The notes below the pieces were generated by a model. The model made no database searches. It saw nothing but the letters and a program-made list of their open reading frames with translations, and was not told the DNA's origin. A DNA stretch of 46,684 bases from Folioceros fuciformis (taxonomy: Eukaryota > Anthocerotophyta > Anthocerotopsida > Anthocerotales), in the NCBI GenBank assembly GCA_049999805.1, contig JBNGIO010006108.1, positions 1 to 46,684 on the forward strand, in the 5' to 3' direction. How positions within the stretch are numbered: the stretch's first letter is position 1; each line of letters starts with the position of its first letter. Made by a program: the position numbers and the translations under genes. Shown here piece after piece: positions 33,801-43,800 of the stretch.

Positions 33801-36800
33801 CTACGGAAGAAAGCACTCGTCGGTCTGCATCGACCTTCACCCCTTGTGGACAACCGTTCGCACTCCAACCAAATAGTTCTATCATCCTAGCAGTCAGCTT
33901 CACAAGGATTGAGGGCTCGACCTCTCCAAATATGTCTTACTTGACATCAGGAACGTTGTGTGCCTTCAACGGTCTCCTTGTATTCCAGAGAATATCTGAC
34001 GTAATTGACGGCGATCATGATAGGTCTTCTGTGACTGTGGGAGATATATGTGCGGATACATCAGGTAGTGAGCCAGAGATAGCGGAGGTGCTGACTGTTA
34101 AGGGATTCATCTGTTTGTCAAAGGGAAAAGTTCTGAACGAGTATATTGACCTCGGAAGAGTTGGGTATGCAAATGGATGGGACAACGTGAAATTCAATAT
34201 TGACGTAGAAAATGTAAGTGATGCTGAGCTGATTTACCAAATCAAGCATGCACCTGATTGCTTCATGATTCGTCCAAGAGATGTAGAACATGACATGCAG
34301 GCTGGACATACGCTGCCTCCCAGAAGTGTAGGGAAAGTTGAGGTAACCCTTCTCACGTCAAAGCTAGAACAGCTGAAGGCCGAAGGCCCACGGTCTTGGC
34401 AGATAAGGCTGCTGAACTGCAATAATCCCCACAACTTGATGGAAGTTGTTATTGAAGCAGAAATCACAGTCCGAACTCTACAGTTCGAAGGTCTAACACA
34501 GTCAGTTCTGGTGTTACCTCCTCTCACTGTTCCAGCTTCCCCAAATGTGGCACAAAGTGTAAATCAGTTTACGGTAAGATTCTGTACTGTTTGCATAAAA
34601 AGGTGGTTTGCAGCTTTATGCAGTAGTCTGCTAGATGTAATATTGAATAACAGCAGCCCGGGACCCTGAGCTACTTATGTTTTGCTTCTTGACCAGGTGG
34701 AGAATTTGTCACATGAGCTTTTAGGAGTAGCACTTGAGGTACATCAAGTCGAGGAGACTGAATCACTGGTAGAGACCCTCTTGTACATACCTGATTGCTC
34801 TAAAGGATGGTGGTTGAGATAGCACGAAGACTTGCATGTCACAGTACGCCTTGTACGATGTGTGCTGATTTTTCGATATCTTTTTCCTCAAGAGTTGATC
34901 ACCAATTGTAGTGAGAGCAGCACTGAAAATGGTTAAAACATGTATTCACCGCAGGTCACATTTGAGGTTTTTCTCTCGAGTACATCCACAGCTGTGGAGG
35001 AAGTCAGACTTGGACCTGGAGAGAGAGTTGATCTCCGAGTATGTGCACGCCCCAATTCTGATACAATTCCAGCCAAGTTTCTTGGACAAGATCAAAGGAC
35101 AGGTGGTGAGAGCAATCCAATCGGGTCTCAATGGAGTTCACAGGCTGTTGATGGACAACGAAGGCTATTGGAAGAGTCATTGGAGGTAGTGTCCACCTTG
35201 AGGTATGAAGATGAAGAAGCTAGTGCAGAAGCAGCGGAACAAAGATGTGCTGAGCTAGCAGGTACCGTTTGTCTCGGGCACCTCTATCTTCACTCATCTC
35301 CACACGGTCCAGACTGTATCCCGATCCACGGAGCACTGATACAGGGTCCACTATTTGATGTTTTGCCTCAGAGTCTTTCAATCCAGGTAATATTTGCAAC
35401 GGCACGCGCATTTTTGTTCAAGCACTTATCTCGCACAGTTTGACTGATATCGTGTGTTTACTTCATTGTATTTCCTTGTTTCTCTGTTCAGTGTGTGCCA
35501 AGTCATGGAACTTCTGACCTCATGACATGTTGTGTTTGTTTGTCTAGTCACGGTTATCAGAAGATGGAATCATCATGCCTGAGAGAACTTCTCTGGGAAA
35601 GCGAGAATTTTGGCAGAATGTTTCCGTCTCATCTGACACCCTTGTTGTACGGAATCTTCGATCATTTGATTCTTTCCACTTCAGGGTTGTAGCAGAACTA
35701 TCTCACATGAGTTATGGTAAATCGAACGGTGAACCGCCCGCTCTTGAAAGATTAAGTGGGGATGTATTTTCTTACTTATATTTGGAACCTATGAGTGGCT
35801 GTATTGCTCCACATGGAAGTCTAGAGATAATGGTCAAGCCAATACCTTGGTCGGTTGAAGATCTGCTAGCATTTATGGACAGAAAATCAGGCCCCGAATT
35901 CATCACTGCTACAATTCATGTCCAGGAGATGGATGAGGATGGTTCCCAGGGTGGCAATCAGAGTGTACTAGTAACAATCAGGCCACCTCAGGATTTGCTC
36001 CTATCTAAGGAGTTGTTGATTCAAAGGCCACTTCTGTCAAGTAGTGATCATGATGAGGCTGCATCTGAGGAGTCTGTAAGACCTGGAAAGGCTCAACAAC
36101 TACCTGTATTAGGCCTTCGAGGTTGCACCCCTGTCAGTGGGAGTCCCCAATGCTATGACTTCAACTTGGGGCAGCAAAATGTTTCATCCGGGGGTAGAGT
36201 CCAATGGGATCTCACACTCGTAGGAGATGAACAGTTGTCCCTGCACTACAACCTGTCCACGGTCAGTGAGAGCGACTCAAAGTGGCTGAGCATCAGCAAC
36301 TGTGTGGGATCTGTGGAACCCAATGAACATAAGATAATCCAGCTGTCCTTCTCAACCAAAGCAATGGGTAAACGTCTTGGCTTTCCTAGCACGCCTTTGC
36401 TAAATAGCTAACATGCAAGTCACAGCTGCCCTGATGATGGTTTATTTCAGGTGTCTATTCTACGTACTTGGTGGTTGAAAATGTGGAAAACCCAGCTGAT
36501 CTGAAGATGGTCCATCTTAGTCTCGAAGTCGTATCAGCACGAAATGCCAGACCCGATGCACAGTCTCTGACCTTCTTCCATGTCCTGGTTGAGGGTGACA
36601 GGTATGCAATAGGCTTTCTAGTAGATTTGTTCGAATGGTGCGCTAAGGCTTTCGTCATCTGAGACTTTCCTTTCCTGGATGATCTGCAGGACAGAAGGAA
36701 AAATTATAGATATGGGTGAAGTTTACTATAATTTCTGGTATCGGAATCGTTCTTTTGTGATAGTCAATGAGGCTCCAGTAGCCATGGAGTTTTTGCTTTC

Positions 36801-38957
36801 ATCAAGCATAGATCATAACAAGTCCATTGAGTTGAATTTCTCTCTTGATAACACGTCCCTAAAGCGGTTCAGCTCCTTAACGATAGATCCAAAGAGCAGG
36901 TGAGCTGTAAGTATTATTTACCAAATGAAAGTGCTAGAGATTTTCGGCTTTGGGAAACTAGGATCTCGTAACTGCAGGTGATTATGATAACTCTGTTAAC
37001 GTGCGATGCCCTGCAGTGTAAGAGTATGGATCCACTTCTGGCCTGGAGTATTTAAAGGACAGTCAATTGGGGACCTGTGTGATGATAGGTCCGCCATGAT
37101 CTTTGTAAACTGCCGCCTTGTGAAGGTTCGTATCTTGCAACAATGAAATGCCTCCTCTTGAGCAGCAAGGAACATTACCACGACACCCACGGCAAAATGC
37201 TGAAATGTGTCATTGTTTCGACCTTTCAGGATTACCAGAGGTGCATCCCATTCCATGCAAGTTGCCGATATCCACAGATAGGCATTTCTGCAACGGATTT
37301 GGTGTTCTCTATATCACAGCTTTCACAATCTCAATCGGCGATTGTCAATACTCCTGATGATGAGAATGACGTTGATGTCACACTTTCTACTGGAAGGGAT
37401 GGGGGCTACTTTGGGGGTCATATTGCAGTGCACAACGAAATGGATGCTGTGGGGCCGACTGATGCTGAGCAGCTTACCACTGCCCGTCTGTTGTCCGCAA
37501 AAGGCCGTGTGGAATCAGATAAGCTTATTACCGAGGGGTCAGCCTATTCGTATTCTGAACTGGAGCGAGGTGAAAGCCTTGAACTGCTACCCCTTGTGCA
37601 AACTATAAAACTGAGCAACCTGTACCTGCACCGGCCGTTAAATTATGCTGTAAAGAATGACTCTCTGTTTTTCGAAACAAAGTTCCCAGAACCTCAAGAG
37701 GTCCCTGTATGTTCCGGGAAGCCTACTGACTACTCACAGGCGTCAAATGGAGCTAGTAGTGAGTGCAATGGCTTCCATCTGGTGTTTGTCAAACCAATTG
37801 CAGATAACCTGCAAACTCACCGAGAGATGATATTGAAGCAAAAGTATGTCGAGGAGCACGTAACTATATATAATCGCACAAACGCAAGGGAGAAGTACAC
37901 TGTGAGCCTGCGAATCACTGCCGGTCATCTTCGGAACTTCTTCGCTGCATTAGGGTAAGGCGGTGTCTTCAACCCAAAAGTTCTGTTAGCTGTCTCTTGT
38001 CTCCGTAACTGAGGAGTGAGGGAGAAAATACTGAATTTAAGTCCTGTGGCGTTGCAGGTCAAGGAATTCTTATCCATTTCGCCGTCTTGAGCTTGGGATC
38101 ACAGGCTTTCTCAGTAACTTTTATTGTCTTACCAGCAATCTGCTGGATGGGATTCAAGAGCTATCAGCTCACGAGTCACTGGCTGGTGCCTCAGAGACGA
38201 CTCCAGTTATGAGCAGTTCTTCAGGAATGAAAGAAAGCAGATCCTTGGCTTTGTATAATGTGAACGTAGTCAAGTGGATCGAGACGCGAGTTAGTTCCTT
38301 CCGTGTATCCGAAAAAGCTGTGAAGGAGTTGAAGGATTTGTTCTTTGATTTCCAATATCTAACAGGTACTTGAAGCTTACCTTAGTCTCAATAGACAGGC
38401 AGGGGCTTGCCAATCCATATCGCTAGTAATGTTCTAAAAACTGCCTGGTATTCTACAGATGAGCTAGTTTTTTACAGTCTTAAGGAGCGGTGGAGCCGAG
38501 GGAGTGGAACCCTGGAGCTTGCTGCTGTGCAACTTGCAAAACTGTTATATTGCACCTTATATCGATCGCAGGTTTGTTCTAAATTGTTACACTCAGCCGT
38601 TGCGTGTTATGTAGACTCCTGCTACTGCTTGCGTTGAGCGCGTCATCCTAACCGAAGACTGATCTGACTTTGCTCTGTGGTCCATGCAATTATCAGTTGG
38701 TCCAGTTGTGTGTTCATACATGTCGATCTGTGGCTTCTTGGAAGAGCTGGCCTCTTGAAGGGTTTGATACAGTTGATCCAAGACCGGCCATGTCAAAAGC
38801 AGATGCGCAGGTGTTTTGTACAAACTCTCTGCAATTTCTCACGAACTGGACAGGTCAGCTCCGTCATTTCCTTTCTTACTTCCCTGACAGTAGGGATGAT
38901 CTGCTTCCATTAAGGCAACTTCACCACGAAATTGACGGTGTCATGCCCATCCCGTGA
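24864..38957 (+). CDS. Giant multi-ASH/MSP-fold domain protein (about 3,630 residues)
   Basis: I join about 29 exons in one frame. Exon starts are 24864, 25239, 25488, 25745, 26137, 26425, 26645, 26879, 27244, 27791, 28112, 28399, about 28843-28852, 29155, 29459, 29727, 30533, 30760, 30962, 34697, 34955, 35548, 36451, 36690, 37017, 37230, 38058, 38459 and 38697; the stop is at 38957. The exon at 30962-34573 alone is 1,204 codons. Nearly the whole protein is repeated immunoglobulin-like beta modules with ASH/MSP traits, such as FVKDFSIWNLSEIP, LDFGDCYAENGTF, INFGKMFTNEHRAKTLVLNN, IDFGTIAAGEWC, IDLGRVEEIGG and IDLGRVGYANGWD. ASH modules are typical of centrosomal and ciliary proteins (HYDIN, CFAP47/65, SPD-2/CEP192) and some trafficking proteins. 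No signal peptide or membrane span is obvious. I cannot assign it to a named family. Least certain junctions: the starts near 28843 and 29155, and the donor of the exon at 34697. Confidence 0.85.
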
Positions 38958-39333
38958 AAAAGATGGTGTCCACTCTATTTGCACAATTGCAAGGGCTACA
39001 GATCCTGTCGACAGCATAATGAGCAAAACAGCTTGATAAAACCTAGACTAGACAACACTCAGCAAGACAGCTTGATTATAATCGACACCCGTATTGCCAG
39101 GAAGCTAGATTCCAGGTTTCGGATTCACCAACTGTATGACTATGCATTATTCCCACACCAGTGATGTCTTCACAGGCTGGGCTAAAACTTTCATTTCATT
39201 TCTAAATGCCAGAATACTATGACGCGTAAGATCTGCACAATGAAACGAGGGGAGAGCAAAGGGGGACTATCGAAAGCAGACTCAAACAGTGAGGCGAGAA
39301 TCTCGTCGCGAGAGCAAGTCAAGTTGCGGCCAG
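38958..39333. other. Intergenic between convergent giant ASH gene and NAA40
   Basis: Probably 3' UTRs of both genes. The NAA40 last exon (3' UTR after its stop) extends leftward here. No frame of interest. Confidence 0.5.
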
Positions 39334-40793
39334 TCACTGCAAAACAAAAGTAGTAAACCTTAGATCCCAAGACACAAACGGAGCAGTCAGTCGGGGCCTC
39401 GCCGATTACTTACCTCAAGAGACGTTTTTGCTTCCGGATCAAACGTTTTGCAAAGAATCTCATAACTTGCCTCTTGCCTTGTCTGTGCGCCCGAACATCA
39501 GATGGAATATAAAGATCAGCTGTCATGATCCAAAGCAGCCAACTGGATCCTGAACACTCCAACTTACACCATGTTCCTTCAGCATACCAGTGGATCTGCC
39601 CTGGATGGAGAAATGTTCGAAATGCTAAACCTGCAACCAGGAGAAGATCGCTCTGAAACCCTTCCTGGCACAAACAGCAGGGTGCACGAGCTTTGGATAG
39701 ATCATTTCAAGCACCTTAACTTCCCAGTGTAAAACTTCATTGCTACAACGTTGCGCTTCTGCACTGTGAGCAGGATGCCTTTAAGGTTGTTCTGCCAAAC
39801 AACCCCTTAGAACAAGAGCCAAATTGGTGCAACCCACGCCACTTGTCAATCTCCTCAACAGCCATCTAGAACACCAACACGCATTCACACAAAAAGCGAC
39901 CGGTGAACCACCGTACCTTGCGTGCTAGAAGCTCCATGAACAACATGAGAAATCTGCCAAGCCCTCGGCCCTGCACGCATCTCTCCAACTGCAGCTCGTA
40001 CACATACAGCACAGGAACATCCCGTTCCACCACAAACCGAAAGTGGACGAAAGCCACGACGGGATCCCCATCACCCGACCACAACGCCCCATTTTCGTCT
40101 CCTCCAGCCTGCTGATCTCCACTCGCTGTAGAGCGTCTCCGCACAATAATATAACGAGCTTGCGCTGATACCATGTCTCGCCTTTTAATCTTCTCTTCTG
40201 CAGGCCACTCAGGCCCATAAGGGTCCGACATGTTCACCTGCTCTGCCAATGACCAACAGAAGAGCTTCACATCACAGCCTTACATGTAAAACCACCCAGA
40301 AGACTCCAACAGGACACAGACATACAACATTCCCCCCACCTTCAGCAACTCCATGATGTATCGTTTAAGAGGCAAAGACAAGCCATCGCCAATTGCCATT
40401 TCCATGTGAAGATCCAGCCCTGCAAGAAAGAAATGTTCAAGCGCGCTCAGCTGTGGGTCCATCCCAGCTGCGAGCCAGCTGGCATGCACACAAGGCCTCA
40501 ACTTCACCATTCCGATCGAATTTCAGAAAGGCTGGAAACTCGGAGATCAAGTCCGGCTTGTCGTAGACTGCCTTCACCACTGCATCCACGCTCTTCTTCC
40601 GAGCCACCTCCTGCAGAGCCGTGGTCACAAAACACGTCACGTGAGCAACATTCCCTGGGGTCCGACACGTGAGCTCGGCCTGCCATACCTCCTGCCGCTT
40701 GGATTTCTTCTCCAGTTGGTGCTGCTTCTTGCGATCCATGGCCGGGGCCCGGGAATCGAGATAAGGAGAAGAGCTCTTCATGACTTGTTCCAT
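39334..40793 (-). CDS. NAA40: N-alpha-acetyltransferase 40 (NatD), histone H2A/H4 N-terminal acetyltransferase
   Basis: Eight minus-strand exons: 40689-40793, 40508-40610, 40340-40419, 39917-40237, 39721-39791, 39588-39630, 39414-39482, and a last one beginning with the TGA at 39334-39336; 264 residues. The fold is GNAT: a basic N-terminus (MDRKKQHQLEKKSKRQ), FPAFLKFDRNGLDLHME, the NatD-typical VNMSDPYGPEWPAEEK, strand VVAFVHFRF, VLYVYELQLE, and the acetyl-CoA loop VQGRGLGRF (Q-x-x-G-x-G). Then come LLTVQKRNVVAMKFY, ISPSRADP and ASYEILCKTFDPEAK. The N-terminal start block and ISPS-R region match human and plant NAA40, which acetylate the first residue of histones H4 and H2A. The stop codon lies alone after an intron. 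Its ATG is 300 bases from that of divergent SWC4. Confidence 0.92.
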
Positions 40794-41093
40794 GGATGCC
40801 TAGAGGGGAAAGGTTACTCCCATTAATCCCGATTACGTGCGATGTATATACTTAGGTCTGTCATAGATGACCTATGCCAAGCCCAAAGTTTCTATGGGTA
40901 AGGACTGTAAGTTCTTAGGACGCCTGTCGCTCTGTAAATACGTATTGAACTTGTGACGCGAAGCTCTGCTTTGGGATGCTGGTGGGAGGAAATTTGTGAG
41001 GGGAAGGTGAAGCTTTTCGGGCACGAAGTGGTGGAGGTGCAGGACTTGCCGAGTTCAAATGTAGGCAGAGCCATGGCGTGAGCAGCTGGAGCT
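40794..41093. promoter_or_regulatory. Bidirectional promoter region between NAA40 and SWC4
   Basis: 300 bases separate the two start codons. I see no clear TATA box for either gene, as is common in divergent housekeeping promoters. ACGT cores occur near 40836 (TTACGTGC) and 40939 (ATACGTAT). Shared control is inferred from layout. Confidence 0.5.
41073..41081 (+). promoter_or_regulatory. Two-codon upstream ORF before SWC4
   Basis: ATG GCG TGA lies 13 bases ahead of the SWC4 ATG, in a good context (GCCATGG). It could lower initiation at the main start if it lies in the transcript. Confidence 0.4.
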
Positions 41094-42701
41094 ATGGCGG
41101 ATGCGCGGGACATCTTGGGGCTGCCCAAGGCAGCGGGGGCGAGCAAGGACATCCTTGGAGGAAGCGGGGAGAAGAAGAGCAAGGCCAGCAAGGAGGCGGT
41201 GAAGAAACCTGATGGCGTGCCGCGGGAGGTGTACATGCTCACGGGGGGGCTGCCCCCGGCCATGCCGACCATGGACCTGGCCAGCCTGAGGAAGAGGCAA
41301 ACTCCGTCCAGCAAGAAGGTGGGATGGAGATGGCACCCCTTCACCAGCTCCGCCAGGAGTGACAACCTGCAGCTGCACCACTGGGTCAGGCTGGTTGACG
41401 CAGCCCCTCCCACGGGGGACTACGCCTTCGCCAAGTACAACAAGGCCGTGGAGGTGGTGCGCTACACGGACGAGGAGTACACTAGGTTCCTGACGGATCC
41501 CAAGTGGAGCAGGCAAGAGACGGACCAGCTGTTTGATCTTTGCGAGCAGTTCGATCTGCGCTTCATCGTCATCGCGGACAGGTTCCCGTGGGACAGGACT
41601 GTGGAGGAGCTCAAGGACAGGTACTACACGGCTGCCAAGGCCGTGGTTCTGGCCAGGGCTCCCAGCGCTGAGGATGTGGCGGACCATACCCTGGTGAAGG
41701 ACAGCTACGACATGGCGCAGGAGGTGGAGCGGAAGCGGGCCTTGGGCATCATGATGTCGCAGACCCGGCAGCAGGAGTTGGAGGATGCCAAGGTCTTGGC
41801 TGAGGCCAAACGGATCATGGCCAGCCGAGCCAAGGTGCTGGAGGAGGCGGAACCTCCGGTTGGGGTTTCCATGGCGACAGAGCCTGCTGCCGTGCCGTCT
41901 GTTGGTGCTGGTCCTAGCGCTGGGCCTGTTGCTGGTCCTGGTCCTGGTCCTGTTGCTGGCCCTGGACCTGGTGCTGGGGCTGGGGCTGGGGCTGGGGCTG
42001 CCTCTGCTGGTGCAGCTGCGGGTCCGTCTCTGGCTCCAGACAAGCAGCAGCACCCGCAGCAGACTGCTGCATCTCCGCCCCCTGCTGCTTCAGCTGCAGG
42101 AAGTTATGTTCAGGCTTCGGCTCCTACGGAGGTGGCTATCCCCCAGGTGTCAGCAGTTCCTGGGACGGATCCCAGCCCTGGGGTCACTCCTGTGAGCAGC
42201 AGCGGGCCTCGGCTGCCTCGACTCTTCCTCAGAACAGCTTTGCTGGCTCAGCAGGTGCATTCCACAACAGCTGCTACCGGGGTGAGGACGGCCAAGAGGG
42301 TGGAGCAGACACTGGAAGAACTCGGGGTTCGACCCAAGCCGAAGGTGGCCACGGCAGCAGTGTGTGAGCAGCATCTGGAGCTCCGGAAAGAGATTCTGAC
42401 CCTACTCAATCTCCAGAAGCAGGTGCAGTGGAAGGAGAGCGAGGTGGCTGTGCTTCGTGACAACCCGTACGCAGAAATTCCCTCGACTCCTACCACTCCC
42501 AAGAGGTCTCACCGTGGAGGAGGGGAGTATGAGCGGGTGGCCACCAGAGCGACTGCAATGGGAGCTGATTCTAACCCTCCCCCTGGGGAAAGGTTAGGAA
42601 AAAGGGAACACAAGCGCAAGGCACCAGCAAGGTTTGCAGAAGCTCCAGCATCACCACCAACTCAAAAGAGGGCCCGGAAGATGAAAGCAGCGGAGCTTTG
42701 A
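41094..42701 (+). CDS. SWC4: SWC4/DMAP1 homolog, subunit of SWR1 and NuA4 chromatin complexes
   Basis: An intronless frame of 535 residues. The N-terminus (DARDILGLPK, then SKDILGG) and the PREVYMLTGGLPP segment are typical of DMAP1/SWC4. Residues about 118-190 hold the SANT/MYB-like domain (YTDEEYTRFLTDPKWSRQET, DQLFDLCEQFDLRFIVIADRF, TVEELKDRYY). A Gly/Ala/Pro low-complexity linker follows at about 269-309. The C-terminal block (RLFLRTALLAQQVH, KRVEQTLEELGVRPKPK) is the DMAP1 C-terminal region. SWC4 helps recruit SWR1 (H2A.Z exchange) and NuA4 (H4/H2A.Z acetylation) to AT-rich promoters in plants. The basic tail may carry a nuclear localisation signal. The start is chosen because it precedes the conserved DARDILGL. 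The long antisense frame here is a G+C shadow. Confidence 0.93.
   Translation: MADARDILGLPKAAGASKDILGGSGEKKSKASKEAVKKPDGVPREVYMLTGGLPPAMPTMDLASLRKRQTPSSKKVGWRWHPFTSSARSDNLQLHHWVRLVDAAPPTGDYAFAKYNKAVEVVRYTDEEYTRFLTDPKWSRQETDQLFDLCEQFDLRFIVIADRFPWDRTVEELKDRYYTAAKAVVLARAPSAEDVADHTLVKDSYDMAQEVERKRALGIMMSQTRQQELEDAKVLAEAKRIMASRAKVLEEAEPPVGVSMATEPAAVPSVGAGPSAGPVAGPGPGPVAGPGPGAGAGAGAGAASAGAAAGPSLAPDKQQHPQQTAASPPPAASAAGSYVQASAPTEVAIPQVSAVPGTDPSPGVTPVSSSGPRLPRLFLRTALLAQQVHSTTAATGVRTAKRVEQTLEELGVRPKPKVATAAVCEQHLELRKEILTLLNLQKQVQWKESEVAVLRDNPYAEIPSTPTTPKRSHRGGGEYERVATRATAMGADSNPPPGERLGKREHKRKAPARFAEAPASPPTQKRARKMKAAEL
41976..41997 (+). repeat. (GGGGCT)n run in SWC4, G-quadruplex-capable
   Basis: Four GGGG runs spaced by CT lie in the coding strand within the Gly/Ala linker. 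Four G-tracts with two-base loops fit the classic G-quadruplex pattern. Confidence 0.8.
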
Positions 42702-43800
42702 TTTATGATATCCTGACCCGAAAGCACCGAGTCCTGCTGCAGATCTTTCTTTGCACCGCTTCTCGTGGAAACACAGATGAAAGGTGAGAGCTCTGTCATG
42801 GTCACCTTTGCGTTTTCTTTCTTGTCTCGCCTATTCTCTCAAACTTTTTCAGTTGGCCCTTTCAGGATTAAAGCTGTATAGTCCCAGAATCACTTGTCCT
42901 CGAAATGAGCACTTATCAGATAAAGGTGAAAGGTTCCATGACCAACTACAAAAGCACCGATCAGGTGTGCTGATGTCGGAATTCAAACAGCCCTTTCAGA
43001 GACCAGAAGATTTTTGTTTTGGAAGTGCAGCAGACTTCAATAGTTGTGAATGTGGAGGCGAAAGGGAGCGAAGAGTTCAATTCGCACAGGGATGTGGAGA
43101 ACATTTGCCTAAATGACGCAGTGCAGGGAAGTTTCTCCTGGAGTGATAGTTACTTTTGTAATGGGTTGGTAGCGGTCAGCAATGTCAATGTCACGGGGTT
43201 GCGAGTAGCCATCATAGGTCTGGAGTAATTCACTCTGTTGGACTCATACATGTATCTCTGTTGAACCTTCCGATCCTCCTCTACCATAGTCACAGGACAG
43301 CGGCGTTGGAGATGTTAAGATTCGCTTAGCTCGGAGCATGGGAGTGGAATATGGTAAGTAAACTAGACAATGGTGAAAAGAGTATAAAGGTAAACACCGA
43401 ACAGGAAGGTACGGTCTATCTTACTATTGAGACTCGGTTTTAATTTAATTACATATAGTTCTGAATAAAACCAATAAATTCTTTACTACATGTATCGACG
43501 TGTAAACAATCGTCCTACCTGTGAATACTGTTCTGTGCACTACCAAATAGTGCCAAAGACTCGTAAAAGATCATCCGACTTTCCATCAACTGTCAACCTC
43601 CTAAGGAATGAGGATATCCATCAATTTGAGCCGAGTGTATTGGACCCAGACAACAACTAAGAAAAAAACCTGCCATAGAAACAAGGGACATACATTTGGA
43701 GAATCTCCCTGCGCGCTGTCTCCCAGAGCAATCATGGTCACGGCATAGTGGCCACAGCGATGTTACACAGGTCAAGGGCTCCTTCACAGGGATCGCTGAG
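42702..43800. other. SWC4 3' region and intergenic
   Basis: No recognisable gene. Two plus-strand AATAAA hexamers at 43464 and 43473 could be polyadenylation signals, though they lie far from the SWC4 stop. Frames at 42784-43116 and 43019-43228 look like chance. Confidence 0.45.

Noticed and set aside
41055-42053. 332-codon minus-strand frame opposite SWC4
   Set aside because: Low-complexity Arg/Pro/Leu translation caused by the G+C-rich antisense of SWC4; no domain, and the plus frame has clear DMAP1 features.
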